This document shows, one piece after another, positions 1 to 8,027 of a stretch of 47,895 bases of DNA. The position numbers and the translations under genes were made by a program. Below the pieces are notes generated by a model. The model was not told where the DNA came from. It did no database searches and was given only the letters and a program-made list of their open reading frames with translations. This DNA comes from Prevotella sp. (GTDB lineage Bacteria > Bacteroidota > Bacteroidia > Bacteroidales > Bacteroidaceae), in NCBI GenBank assembly GCA_017474845.1, contig JAFVGS010000014.1, positions 1 through 47,895 on the forward strand, in the 5' to 3' direction. Numbering within the stretch: position 1 is the first letter of the stretch; every line of letters starts with the position of its first letter.

Positions 1-491
1 AAGAGTTGACGGAAGTGAAGGAGATAATCCACGACTATAACCTGTTGCGCCCGTCGGAGAAGCAGAAGGCAAGGGAGATCCTGAAAGGTCTCTTGGGACA
101 CATCGCCGACGATGAGATATTGATTATCCAGCCCTTCTACTGCGACTACGGTAAGCAGATTAGTGTGGGCAAGCGGTTCTTTGCCAACTTCAATTTTACT
201 GTGCTCGACGAAGCCCCAGTCACCATTGGTGACGACTGCTTTATCGGCCCGAATGTCAGCATATACACAGCCTGTCATAGTACTGACCCCGTAGAGCGCA
301 ACAGCCGTAGGGAGTGGGCAGAATCAGTCATCATCGGCGATAATGTGTGGATTGGCGGCAGTGTGACCATCCTGCCAGGTGTAACCATCGGTGATAACGT
401 AACCATCGGTGCTGGTAGCGTCGTGACGAAAGATATTCCTTCGAACTCTATTGCAGTAGGCAACCCCTGCAAAGTTATAAAGACTCTATGA
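1..491 (+). CDS. Sugar O-acetyltransferase (maltose/galactoside acetyltransferase type), 5' partial
   Basis: This is a left-handed beta-helix acetyltransferase that would transfer acetyl from acetyl-CoA to a sugar hydroxyl in the cytoplasm. Imperfect hexapeptide repeats run through the second half (VTIGDDCFIGPNV, VIIGDNVWIGGSV, VTIGDNVTIGAGSV), and the conserved His lies in YTACHSTDP, where maltose acetyltransferases have their catalytic His. The C-terminal SIAVGNPCKVI is the family's usual ending. The frame is open to the window edge. The first possible start is TTG at 6, giving 161 residues, whereas the family usually has 185-200 and an N-terminal helical segment missing here. I therefore treat it as truncated by the window. 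The substrate cannot be told from sequence. Confidence 0.85.
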   Translation, partial: ELTEVKEIIHDYNLLRPSEKQKAREILKGLLGHIADDEILIIQPFYCDYGKQISVGKRFFANFNFTVLDEAPVTIGDDCFIGPNVSIYTACHSTDPVERNSRREWAESVIIGDNVWIGGSVTILPGVTIGDNVTIGAGSVVTKDIPSNSIAVGNPCKVIKTL

Positions 492-509
492 CACTACGTT
501 TATGGAAGA

Positions 510-567
510 TTGTAACGACATTGTAATACCAGTCATTCTTATTTCTAAGCAATTATCACTATATTTG
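510..567 (+). promoter_or_regulatory. Pho-box-like promoter of the response regulator operon
   Basis: The -7 box TATATTTG is at 560-567. In phase every 11 bp upstream are heptamers TTGTAAC (510-516), TTGTAAT (521-527), a poor match (532-538) and TTCTAAG (543-549). The last ends exactly 10 bp before the -7 box. No TTTG -33 element is at the usual distance, as expected for an activator-dependent promoter. The same geometry recurs at 4527-4584 and 4602-4648, which suggests autoregulation by the regulator encoded just downstream. That last step is inference. Confidence 0.65.
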
Positions 568-590
568 CACCCCAAAAAGGTACTTGATTT

Positions 591-1280
591 ATGAGAATTC
601 TTGTTGTCGATGATGAACAGGACATCTGCGAGATACTGCAATACAACCTCGAAACAGAGGGGTATGAGGTAGTGACCGCCAATTCGGCAGAAGAAGCACT
701 CGGACTACCCCTACAGGAGTTTGGGCTGATTCTGCTGGATGTGATGATGGGCGAGATGTCAGGTTTCCAGATGGCTCGGCGATTGAAGGACAATACGGCG
801 ACAGCGCAGATTCCCATCATCTTCATCACGGCACTCGACAGCGAGGACAATCTGGTAAAGGGGCTGAACATTGGGGCTGATGACTACATCGCCAAGCCGT
901 TGAGTATGAAAGAGGTGAAAGCCAGAGTGAGAGCGGTGCTCAGGCGATCGTCTCAGCCGCAACTCCAGCAAACCATCATTACCACTGATAACAAAATATG
1001 CTACGAAGGCATTACACTTGACCATAATGCAAAGACGGCCACACTTGATGGCCAGAATCTTTCGCTCACCAAATTGGAATATGAACTGCTGTCACTCTTG
1101 TTACAACACCCTGGGAAGGTTTTTTCGCGCGAAGATCTGCTGAAATACTGCTGGCCGCAGGACGTGCTGGTGCTTGACCGTACGGTGGACGTGAACATCA
1201 CCCGACTGCGCAAGAAAATTGGCCGCTATGGTAAACATATTAAAACACGTGTAGGCTATGGCTACTGCTTTGAAAGATGA
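591..1280 (+). CDS. OmpR/PhoB-family response regulator
   Basis: A 229-residue two-domain regulator. The receiver domain (about 1-120) has the acidic pair in LVVDDEQD, the phosphoacceptor Asp at about residue 50 (LILLDVMMG) and the conserved Lys in DDYIAKPLS. The C-terminal winged helix (about 130-228) shows LTKLEYELLSLLLQHPGKVFS and VDVNITRLRKKIG, typical of OmpR/PhoB DNA-binding domains. It overlaps the kinase gene downstream by 23 bp, so the two are translationally coupled partners. Pho-box-like repeats in its own promoter, and before the convergent Na/Pi cotransporter, suggest it is the PhoB-type phosphate regulator of this organism. The family assignment is firm; the phosphate role is inferred from context. 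Confidence 0.93.
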   Translation: MRILVVDDEQDICEILQYNLETEGYEVVTANSAEEALGLPLQEFGLILLDVMMGEMSGFQMARRLKDNTATAQIPIIFITALDSEDNLVKGLNIGADDYIAKPLSMKEVKARVRAVLRRSSQPQLQQTIITTDNKICYEGITLDHNAKTATLDGQNLSLTKLEYELLSLLLQHPGKVFSREDLLKYCWPQDVLVLDRTVDVNITRLRKKIGRYGKHIKTRVGYGYCFER

Positions 1281-2799
1281 GATTAAGCGAGAGCAGAACC
1301 AAACTCGTTTGAGCTCTGCCGAGCGTGAGCATTTTGCGCCGGAGGCGAAAAGTAAATCGTTCCAGCGCAATCTATTGCTCAGCATTGGCGGTATTTTCCT
1401 GCTCTTCGCCGTCTGCTTCAGTGTATATCAGTATCAGCGCGAGAAGGAGTACAAGATTGACATCCTTCACTCGCGACTGCAGATGTACAACTACGAGATG
1501 GTACAGACGTTGGGCGAGGACAGCCTCACAAGCATCCGTTTGTTTCGCGACTATGTAGCGCGGCACAGCATGGAAGGCCTTCGCGTTTCTATTATAGACA
1601 AGAACGGGCGAGTTGTCCTTGACAGCTACGAGCCACAAGTGGATTCGCTAGGCAATCATCTTCAGCGAACCGAAATCCAGCAGGCCCTGCATGATGGCAA
1701 TGGTTACGACATCAAGCGTTTGTCTCAATCCACCCACGAGACCTACTTCTATTCTGCCACCCGCTTTGGCAACGTCATCGTGCGTACTGCCGTACCCTAT
1801 TCTGCTGAGTTGACGCAATCGCTGCAGGCCGATAACACCTACATTTACTTTGCCGTTGCCCTTACCCTGTTGCTTGGCATCGTCCTCTACCTGAGTACCC
1901 GTCGTATCAGCCGCCATATCGGCTATCTGCGCGAGTTTGCCGTCAAGGCCGAAGAGGGCGAAGAACTTGACCACGAACTGGAGCGACGTCTGCCCGACGA
2001 TGAGTTGGGTGACATCAGTCACACCATTATTATGCTCTACTGGAAGCTTCGTCATTCTGAAGAAGAAAAAATACGTATCAAACGCCAACTCACGCAAAAT
2101 GCCGCTCACGAACTAAAGACCCCTGCTGCCAGTATCCACGGCTACTTGGAGAGCATCCTCGACCATCCAGACATGCCAGAGGACAAGAAAAAACATTTCC
2201 TTGAGCGCTGCTATGCCCAAAGCGAACGTATGAACAAACTGCTACTCGACATGAGTGCCCTCACCAGGTTGGACGATATGGACGACAATAAATCCAGTGC
2301 CCGTCGTGAATACCGTCAGGTCAATGTGCTGGAGATTATTAAGAATGCCCTCGATGATACTGCTCTCTATCTCCAGGACAAAGGCATCATCCCGTCACTC
2401 CGTGTGCCAGAGCATATCGAGGTTCTGGGCGATCATAGTCTCATATACAGTATCTTTCGCAATCTCATCGACAATACAATAGCTTACGCCACTGGGGCAT
2501 CGCGCTTGGATATCAACTGCACTGAGGTGGAAGGCGATGGTGAGCACCAATCGACTGAAGGCCGTCATTTCTACCAGTTCACCGTCAGCGACAACGGCCC
2601 TGGGGTTGAATCAGTGCACTTGGATCATATCTTCGAACGTTTCTACCGCATCGACAAGGGCCGCTCACGCAAACTTGGCGGCACAGGTCTCGGCCTTGCC
2701 ATTGTTAAAAATGCAGTTGCTGCCCACGGCGGAACCACAACTGCACTTCTAACACCAGGCGGCGGACTCACCATCCGCTTCACCCTCGCACGTTTTTAA
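1258..2799 (+). CDS. Sensor histidine kinase, PhoR-like partner
   Basis: A 513-residue membrane kinase. TM1 lies around 38-58 (LLLSIGGIFLLFAVCF), an extracytoplasmic sensor region around 60-192, and TM2 around 193-213 (YFAVALTLLLGIVLYLS), followed by a HAMP-like linker. The HisKA box is NAAHELKTPAASI with the phosphorylated His at about 284. The ATPase domain shows the N box NLIDNTIAY, G1 DNGPGVE, the F box IFERFYRID and G2 GGTGLGLAIV. The ATG at 1258 is the only in-frame Met ahead of TM1, so it is used despite overlapping the regulator. Its stop codon directly abuts that of the opposing transporter gene. It should phosphorylate the upstream regulator; a phosphate signal is inferred from the neighbourhood. 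Confidence 0.92.
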   Translation: MATALKDEIKREQNQTRLSSAEREHFAPEAKSKSFQRNLLLSIGGIFLLFAVCFSVYQYQREKEYKIDILHSRLQMYNYEMVQTLGEDSLTSIRLFRDYVARHSMEGLRVSIIDKNGRVVLDSYEPQVDSLGNHLQRTEIQQALHDGNGYDIKRLSQSTHETYFYSATRFGNVIVRTAVPYSAELTQSLQADNTYIYFAVALTLLLGIVLYLSTRRISRHIGYLREFAVKAEEGEELDHELERRLPDDELGDISHTIIMLYWKLRHSEEEKIRIKRQLTQNAAHELKTPAASIHGYLESILDHPDMPEDKKKHFLERCYAQSERMNKLLLDMSALTRLDDMDDNKSSARREYRQVNVLEIIKNALDDTALYLQDKGIIPSLRVPEHIEVLGDHSLIYSIFRNLIDNTIAYATGASRLDINCTEVEGDGEHQSTEGRHFYQFTVSDNGPGVESVHLDHIFERFYRIDKGRSRKLGGTGLGLAIVKNAVAAHGGTTTALLTPGGGLTIRFTLARF

Positions 2800-4509
2800 C
2801 TACCCCTGCCCATTTCGCGCGCGGTCCTCGAAGTCGTTGCTCAGACCCTTTCCTGCTTGTACCACGTTCATCACGTAGTCGGCCAGGCGTTCACACTCAG
2901 AAATGAAATCGACGTAGAAAACACCGAGCTGGTAACTATAGAGACCGGCATTCACATCGTGCAGGTTCTGGTTGCGCAGCTGCTTGCGGTAGTTGTTGAT
3001 CTCATGCTCTATATTGATAGATTTTGTGATGTTGGTTCTTGGTGCGGTCAGGTCTATGCGCTTCATCATTTCATCCAGTGAGCCCTCTACGAGTTGTAGC
3101 ATCGTCTGCATGTGCTGCGTCTGCTCTGGCGTAAAGTCATCCTGACAGTGCATGCGGTGGCGGTTCAGCGTGCGACCGAGATTATATACCGAGTCGCCAA
3201 TGCTTTCCAGTTCCGTAATCTGACGCAGCATCTTCTGAATCTGCGTCTTCGAGGCATCCGACAGGCGGCCTTCGCTCACCTTGTTCAGATAGGCAGCAAT
3301 CTCCATCTCCATCGAGTCGGTGATATTCTCATACTTCCCAATGCGTGAAAAAAGTTTATTGAACTCCGTCTCGTCCTGTATCTGCATTAACTCTGGTACG
3401 AATGTAAACATCCTTTGGCAACGCTCGGCAAAATGGTGAATCTCCTTCTGGGCCTCCATGATGCTGAGTTCGGCCGTTGATAGCAGACCGCCGCTGATGA
3501 AGCGCAGACGGTAGTCCTCCTCCTGGGCCTTCATCGGCAGCACACGGCATACGAGCATCTCTATCTGGCGGACAAAACCAATGAGCAGCAGCGTGTTGAT
3601 GATGTTGAAGGCAGTATGGAAGGCCGAGAGTTTGAAGAGGTCGTTACCACCGCCCATAATGCTATCCACAAACCAACTGACAGCATCGCAGGCGGGATAG
3701 AACACTATGAGGAACGCCACGACACCAAACACATTGAAGAACATGTGGGCGAGGGCGGCACGGCGCGCCTGAGTGTTGGCCGTGAGCGAGGCCATAAATG
3801 CCGTGATAGTCGTTCCGATGTTTTGACCCATAGCCAATGCCGCTGCCTGTTCGAATCCGAAGCCGGGGATGTTCATGCCAAAGAGCATCAGCGTGATGGC
3901 CATTGTGGCTGCCGAAGCTTGAACGATCATGGTGACCAGTGCACCAACGATGACGAACAGCAGTATGGTAAGGAACGAATCCTGCGGCACATGGGACAGC
4001 ATGCTAGCTACCATATCGCCAATGTTCATCGCTGTGGCCGCTTCCTGCAGGAATGCCAGACCCATGAACAGAAAAGAGAAGCCGAATACAAACTCTCCAA
4101 TACTCTTTCTATTATCTTTATTGCTGAATATCAATGGCATTCCTATGGCCAGCAGGGGAATGGCAAATGCCGCAATATTTACTTTGAATCCTACGGCTGA
4201 GATTATCCACGCTGTCACTGTTGTACCAATGTTGGCACCCATGATGACACCAATCGACTGGCCGAGTGTCATCAGTCCGGCATTCACAAAACTAACCACC
4301 ATCACCGTCGTGGCACTCGATGACTGGATAAGTGCTGTGATGAGAATACCCGTCAACACACCCATCACGCGGTTCTTAGTCATCGCCGCCAGAATACTGC
4401 GCAGGCGGTCGCCCGCAAACTTCTCCAGACCTTCCGACATCGTCTTCATGCCAAAAAGGAACAGAGCCAGCGAACCGACGAGCGAGAAAATGTTGATGAT
4501 TAATTCCAT
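2800..4509 (-). CDS. Na/Pi cotransporter family protein with PhoU-like tail
   Basis: A 569-residue protein of the NptA/PNaS family, expected to move inorganic phosphate with sodium across the inner membrane. The N-terminal part (about 1-320) contains many hydrophobic helices and two inverted Na/Pi repeats marked by ALIQSSSATTVMVV and MIVQASAATMAITL. The C-terminal part (about 345-550) is soluble, helical and PhoU-like (QKMLRQITELESIGDSVYNLGR). Four perfect 11-bp-spaced GTAAC repeats lie immediately upstream of its promoter. It is encoded convergently to the two-component system with no spacer between stop codons. Family confidence is high; the export versus import direction cannot be decided. 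Confidence 0.93.
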   Translation of the reverse strand: MELIINIFSLVGSLALFLFGMKTMSEGLEKFAGDRLRSILAAMTKNRVMGVLTGILITALIQSSSATTVMVVSFVNAGLMTLGQSIGVIMGANIGTTVTAWIISAVGFKVNIAAFAIPLLAIGMPLIFSNKDNRKSIGEFVFGFSFLFMGLAFLQEAATAMNIGDMVASMLSHVPQDSFLTILLFVIVGALVTMIVQASAATMAITLMLFGMNIPGFGFEQAAALAMGQNIGTTITAFMASLTANTQARRAALAHMFFNVFGVVAFLIVFYPACDAVSWFVDSIMGGGNDLFKLSAFHTAFNIINTLLLIGFVRQIEMLVCRVLPMKAQEEDYRLRFISGGLLSTAELSIMEAQKEIHHFAERCQRMFTFVPELMQIQDETEFNKLFSRIGKYENITDSMEMEIAAYLNKVSEGRLSDASKTQIQKMLRQITELESIGDSVYNLGRTLNRHRMHCQDDFTPEQTQHMQTMLQLVEGSLDEMMKRIDLTAPRTNITKSINIEHEINNYRKQLRNQNLHDVNAGLYSYQLGVFYVDFISECERLADYVMNVVQAGKGLSNDFEDRARNGQG

Positions 4510-4526
4510 TTCTTTGTATTTTTGTG

Positions 4527-4584
4527 CAAAGGTAATGGAATCTTGTTACGCTCGCGTTACGCTAATGTTACAATGCTGTTACAA
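4527..4584 (-). promoter_or_regulatory. Pho-box-like promoter of the Na/Pi cotransporter
   Basis: Reading the minus strand, heptamers TTGTAAC (4584-4578), TTGTAAC (4573-4567), GCGTAAC (4560-4556 plus two preceding bases) and GCGTAAC (4549-4545 plus two preceding bases) repeat at exactly 11 bp. They are followed by 10 bp and then the -7 box TACCTTTG (4534-4527). There is no TTTG -33 box. The arrangement copies the enterobacterial pho box, which also uses 11-bp repeats set 10 bp from the -10 hexamer. Confidence 0.8.
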
Positions 4585-4601
4585 GCAACCTCGTAATTAG
4601 G

Positions 4602-4648
4602 ATGTCTTACATTTGAAACTTTTTTGTAATATCATGATAGTACCTTTG
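4602..4648 (+). promoter_or_regulatory. Divergent Pho-box-like promoter of the 35-residue microprotein
   Basis: In-phase heptamers ATGTCTT (4602-4608, weak), TTGAAAC (4613-4619) and TTGTAAT (4624-4630) are followed by exactly 10 bp and the -7 box TACCTTTG (4641-4648). The ATG of the small ORF is 22 bp further on. Spacing and orientation relative to the gene equal those at the Na/Pi cotransporter promoter. Confidence 0.6.
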
Positions 4649-4670
4649 CCTGCACAAAATTAATTTGTTT

Positions 4671-4778
4671 ATGGAAAGAGAAAAGGCTGAAAAAATCATT
4701 TGGATGATTGATTGGTTAAGATTCATCATCCTTGCATTGCTCCTCACATTAATCTTCGTGGGGCTTGGAAAGGCATAA
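4671..4778 (+). CDS. Putative 35-residue single-pass membrane microprotein
   Basis: A short frame from ATG 4671 to TAA 4776-4778 encodes 35 residues. A charged, amphipathic start (MEREKAEKIIWMIDWLR) is followed by one hydrophobic segment (FIILALLLTLIFVGLG, about 18-33) and a Lys-Ala end. It is divergent from the Na/Pi cotransporter and has its own -7 box 22 bp upstream, with in-phase TTGTAAC-type repeats. A charged head, one TM helix and a dedicated promoter argue for a real gene rather than a chance frame. I recognise no family. By context it could modulate the phosphate transporter or the PhoR-like kinase; that is inference only. Confidence 0.6.
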   Translation: MEREKAEKIIWMIDWLRFIILALLLTLIFVGLGKA

Positions 4779-4921
4779 TCAGAATAATGATGCTACCAAT
4801 GTTCACCTTCTTGAAGCATTATCACCCATCAAGTATCATTTATATGCTTTTTGTGATACGACAAATACAGAAATTAGTTTTTGGGGGTATTTTGGGGGGT
4901 AAATTTGGGAGTATCTGAGCA

Positions 4922-4964
4922 TAAAAATAACGTAACCATCTAAAAATCAGAATAGTTACGTTAT
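4922..4964 (-). terminator. Intrinsic terminator after tRNA-Ser
   Basis: A perfect 10-bp inverted repeat (4927-4936 with 4955-4964) lies just past the 3' end of the tRNA, which is read leftward. On the minus strand it is followed by TTTTA. The rest of 4779-4921 shows no convincing gene, only a G-run repeat at about 4880-4915. Confidence 0.75.
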
Positions 4965-4969
4965 CCCAG

Positions 4970-5054
4970 CGGAGAGAGAGGGATTCGAACCCCCGGTACC
5001 TCTCGGTACGGTAGTTTTCAAGACTACTGTAATCGACCACTCTACCATCTCTCC
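4970..5054 (-). tRNA. tRNA-Ser(UGA)
   Basis: The minus strand folds into an 85-nt type II tRNA. The acceptor stem GGAGAGA pairs with TCTCTCC, the discriminator is G, the anticodon loop CTTGAAA gives anticodon UGA, a long variable arm (TACCGAGAGGTA) is present, and the T loop is TTCGAAT. CCA is not encoded. It reads UCA and wobble Ser codons. The long variable arm and G73 are serine identity elements. Confidence 0.96.
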
Positions 5055-5081
5055 AGTGCTTCGTTGTCTTGAAAGCGGGTG

Positions 5082-5113
5082 CAAAGGTACAGAGTTTTTC
5101 CGAAAGAAACAAA
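5082..5113 (-). promoter_or_regulatory. Promoter of tRNA-Ser
   Basis: On the minus strand an exact TTTG (5113-5110), 20 bp, then TACCTTTG (5089-5082). This matches the Bacteroidota primary sigma factor consensus and lies 27 bp before the tRNA. Confidence 0.85.
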
Positions 5114-5138
5114 TTTTAAGGCAACTTTTTATAATTTA

Positions 5139-5170
5139 TTTGGAAAATCGCTTATTTCTTTGTACCTTTG
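5139..5170 (+). promoter_or_regulatory. Promoter of mutS2
   Basis: Exact TTTG (5139-5142), 20 bp, TACCTTTG (5163-5170). Only four bases separate the -7 box from the GTG start at 5175, so transcription should begin at or within a few bases of the start codon. Confidence 0.85.
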
Positions 5171-5174
5171 CAGC

Positions 5175-7799
5175 GTGATTTATCCGAATAACTTCGAACA
5201 TAAGCTCGGTTTCGACGAAATCCGACGGCTGTTAAAGGAGCGTTGCCTCAGCACGTTGGGAAAGGAGAAGGTAGACGAAATAGCCTTCTCCACGGATTGT
5301 CGCGAGATCAACGAATGGCTCGACCAGGTGAGGGAATTCCGGTGCCTGAAAGAGGAGAAGGACGACTTTCCGATGCAGTATTTCTTCGACGTGCGCGAGG
5401 CCGTCACCCGCATCCGGATGGAGAACACGCATCTGGAAGAGGATGAGGTGTGGGATCTGAGGCGCTCGTTGGAGACGATTGCGAACATCGTGAAGTATCT
5501 TTCGAGGAACGAGGAAGGAGAAAATACACCCTACCCTGCCCTGCAAAGGCTGACGGAGGGCGTCGTGACCTTCCCTGCGATGATCAGACGGATAGACTCG
5601 ATACTCGACAAATTCGGAAAAATCAAGGATTCGGCCTCGATGACGCTGGCGGGCATCCGGCATGAGTTGGAGAAGACGCAGGGCAGCATCTCGCGTACAT
5701 TATATACTATCTTGCACGCGGCGCAGAAGGACGGCCTTGTGGATAAGGACGCGGCTCCAGCGATGCGCGACGGGCGACTGGTGATTCCTGTGGCTCCGCA
5801 GGTGAAACGGCGCATCAACGGCATCGTACACGACGAGTCGGCCACTGGTAAGACGGTGTTTATCGAGCCTACCGAGGTGGTAGAGGCGAACAACAAAGTA
5901 CGACAGCTGGAGGCCGAGGAACGGCGTGAGATCATCCGCATCCTCACAGTGTTCACCGACGAGGTGCGTCCCCACGTGAAAGAAATACTTGACTCCTATC
6001 AGTTCTTGGCACAGATAGACCTGATTCAGGCGAAGGCGCACTGGGCTGAACTGACGAAGGCCTTCGAGCCAGCGGTGGAAGACAAGCCGCACATCGACTG
6101 GATACACGCCATACACCCGTTGCTGCAACTCTCGCTGGAGAAGCAGGGGAAGAAGGTGGTGCCGTTGGATATACGATTGGAAGGAGACAAGGAGACAGGA
6201 AGACAGGGAGACAAGACAATAGACAGACAGGGAGACAAGAATATTGGACGGCTGCTGATCATATCGGGTCCGAATGCCGGCGGAAAGTCGGTATGTCTGA
6301 AGACCGTCGGACTGCTGCAATATATGCTGCAATGCGGATTCCCCATCCCCATCGGCGACCGCTCGACGGCAGGCATCTTCGAGCACATCATGATCGACAT
6401 CGGCGACGAACAGAGCATCGAGAACGACCTCTCGACCTATTCGAGCCATCTGATGAACATGAAGCAGATGATGAAGCAGGCCAACGCGCGTACATTATTA
6501 TTAATAGATGAGTTCGGCAGCGGCACGGAGCCCACCATCGGAGGTGCCATCGCAGAGGCCATGCTGAAGCAGTTCTGGCAGCGCGAGACCTTCGGAGTGA
6601 TCACCACCCACTATCAGAACCTGAAGCAGTTTGCCGAGGGACATCCGGGCGTGGTGAACGGTGCGATGCTTTACGACCGCCATGAGATGCAGGCGCTGTT
6701 CCAACTGGCTATCGGTCAGCCCGGCTCCTCATTCGCCATCGAGATCGCCCGCAAGACAGGCATCCCCGAGGAGGTGATCAAAGACGCGAGCGACATCGTT
6801 GGTTCGGAGTATATCCAGAGCGACAAATATCTGCAGGACATCGTGCGCGACAAACGCTATTGGGAGGGCAAGCGGCAGACCATCCACCAGCACGAGAAGT
6901 CGTTGGAGAGCAAAATCAACCGCTACGAAGACGAGCTGAACGAGATAGAGCGCCAGCGCAAGGAGATCCTGCGTAAGGCGAAGGAACAAGCCGAAGAACT
7001 GCTGCGTGAGAGCAACAAGAAGATAGAGAACGCCATCCGTGAGATCCGTGAGGCGCAGGCCGAAAAGGAACGCACACGACTGGCCCGTGAGGAACTGAAC
7101 ACCTTCAAGGAAGAACTTGACACCATCGATACACGCGACAACGATGAGGCCATCGCCCGCAAGATCCGTCAGATTCAGGAGCGCAAGGAGCGTAAGGAGA
7201 AACGGAAGGCAGAGAAGCTTGCGAGGAAAGAGGAAAGTGGAAAGAGGAATGAGAATAGTTTAAGCGCAGATGGTAATCTCTCACCTCTTACCTCTCACCT
7301 CTCACCTCTAAAGCCCGGTGATACCGTGCGTATCAAGGGCCTCACCTCCGTCGGCGAGATTGAAAGCATCAATGGCAGTCAGGCTACGGTCATCTTCGGC
7401 GGCATGCGTACGAAGATGCGTGCCGACCGTCTGGAACGTGCCGAGAAACCCACCACACAGCTCTCGAAGACCGAGGAGCGCAACAACAATATCGCAGGCT
7501 CTTACGGGGTGGTATCGAAAGACACCCGCGAGGTGATAGACAACCGCAAACTGAACTTCAGGCAAGACCTTGACGTGCGCGGCATGAGAGGCGACGAGGC
7601 CATCAACGCCGTCACCTATTTCATCGACGATGCCATCCTCGTAGGCATGTCTCGCGTGAGAATCCTGCATGGCACGGGAACGGGTGTCCTGAGGCAGTTG
7701 ATACGCCAATATCTTGCCACCATTCCCAACGTCACACACTACCGCGATGAGCACGTACAATTTGGCGGCGCAGGCATCACGGTGGTCGATTTAGACTGA
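5175..7799 (+). CDS. mutS2: Endonuclease MutS2 (MutS-Smr ATPase)
   Basis: MutS2 acts on branched or stalled nucleic-acid structures (recombination control, ribosome collisions). The protein has 874 residues from GTG 5175. I prefer this start over an upstream in-frame ATG because it gives the family-like beginning [17 protein letters not shown], and because the upstream frame runs through the promoter. Walker A (SGPNAGGKS) is at about 364-372 and Walker B ([13 protein letters not shown]) at about 443-455. A long charged coiled coil follows, then a C-terminal Smr domain ([21 protein letters not shown]). Two in-frame low-complexity tracts interrupt it: GDK-rich repeats before Walker A (6183-6240) and a foldback element before the Smr domain (7223-7309). 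Confidence 0.95.
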   Translation: MIYPNNFEHKLGFDEIRRLLKERCLSTLGKEKVDEIAFSTDCREINEWLDQVREFRCLKEEKDDFPMQYFFDVREAVTRIRMENTHLEEDEVWDLRRSLETIANIVKYLSRNEEGENTPYPALQRLTEGVVTFPAMIRRIDSILDKFGKIKDSASMTLAGIRHELEKTQGSISRTLYTILHAAQKDGLVDKDAAPAMRDGRLVIPVAPQVKRRINGIVHDESATGKTVFIEPTEVVEANNKVRQLEAEERREIIRILTVFTDEVRPHVKEILDSYQFLAQIDLIQAKAHWAELTKAFEPAVEDKPHIDWIHAIHPLLQLSLEKQGKKVVPLDIRLEGDKETGRQGDKTIDRQGDKNIGRLLIISGPNAGGKSVCLKTVGLLQYMLQCGFPIPIGDRSTAGIFEHIMIDIGDEQSIENDLSTYSSHLMNMKQMMKQANARTLLLIDEFGSGTEPTIGGAIAEAMLKQFWQRETFGVITTHYQNLKQFAEGHPGVVNGAMLYDRHEMQALFQLAIGQPGSSFAIEIARKTGIPEEVIKDASDIVGSEYIQSDKYLQDIVRDKRYWEGKRQTIHQHEKSLESKINRYEDELNEIERQRKEILRKAKEQAEELLRESNKKIENAIREIREAQAEKERTRLAREELNTFKEELDTIDTRDNDEAIARKIRQIQERKERKEKRKAEKLARKEESGKRNENSLSADGNLSPLTSHLSPLKPGDTVRIKGLTSVGEIESINGSQATVIFGGMRTKMRADRLERAEKPTTQLSKTEERNNNIAGSYGVVSKDTREVIDNRKLNFRQDLDVRGMRGDEAINAVTYFIDDAILVGMSRVRILHGTGTGVLRQLIRQYLATIPNVTHYRDEHVQFGGAGITVVDLD
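6183..6240 (+). repeat. 8-bp purine tandem repeat inside mutS2
   Basis: Seven imperfect 8-bp units (GGAGACAA, GGAGACAG, GAAGACAG, GGAGACAA, GACAATAG, ACAGACAG, GGAGACAA) encode GDK/RQGDK-type residues just ahead of Walker A. The fifth unit, GACAATAG, matches the start of the core seen in the tamL foldback element. It resembles a one-armed member of that family. It stays in frame, so the gene is intact. Confidence 0.7.
7223..7309 (+). repeat. Foldback element, 7-bp units, in frame in mutS2
   Basis: The left arm is built of 7-bp units (GAGGAAA, GAGGAAA, GTGGAAA, GAGGAAT). A core spans 7247-7273 and contains GAATAGTTTAAGCGCAGATG. The right arm has 7-bp pyrimidine units (TCTCACC, TCTTACC, TCTCACC, TCTCACC) largely complementary to the left. 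It encodes a charged Ser-rich linker between the coiled coil and the KOW-like/Smr region. Its core matches that of the element at 13711-13809. Confidence 0.75.
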
Positions 7800-7860
7800 T
7801 TTCGTGTCCTTTTGCTACTCTTGACATAAATCAGTGTACGCACACAATTTTCACAAAAAA

Positions 7861-7878
7861 AGCCAATAAAATTTGGCT
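7861..7878 (+). terminator. Weak hairpin after mutS2
   Basis: AGCCAA (7861-7866) and TTGGCT (7873-7878) form a short stem after an A-run, without a following T-run on the plus strand. It overlaps the -33 box of the next gene, so it may be incidental. Confidence 0.35.
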
Positions 7879-7903
7879 AACTCATTGATTCTCCGTACTT
7901 TTG
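7872..7903 (+). promoter_or_regulatory. Promoter of the lytic transglycosylase gene, with a long leader
   Basis: Exact TTTG (7872-7875), 20 bp, TACTTTTG (7896-7903). The predicted start near 7908 leaves a leader of about 120 nt before ATG 8028. The leader contains two hairpins: ACGACG/CGTCGT (7945-7959), and ACGGC-CTC/GAG-GCCGT (7989-8011). Confidence 0.8.
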
Positions 7904-8027
7904 CAGTCGATTTGAGAGAAATCGCCCGTATCTTCAGGCACAAGACGACGTGACGTCGTATCATTTAAGAAAAGATCTAAAGGATAACACGGCCCTCGCG
8001 ATGAGCGCCGTCTAAAGTATAGAGAAT

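Noticed and set aside
4712-4918. A 68-codon frame overlapping the microprotein
   Set aside because: It starts inside the microprotein frame, has no promoter of its own, and includes the G-run repeats. The in-phase promoter points to ATG 4671 instead.
4840-5112. A 90-codon frame on the minus strand
   Set aside because: It runs through tRNA-Ser and its promoter, so it is not a protein gene.
6183-6240. CRISPR-like array
   Set aside because: Units are 8 bp with no spacers, and the tract is coding. No cas genes occur in the window.
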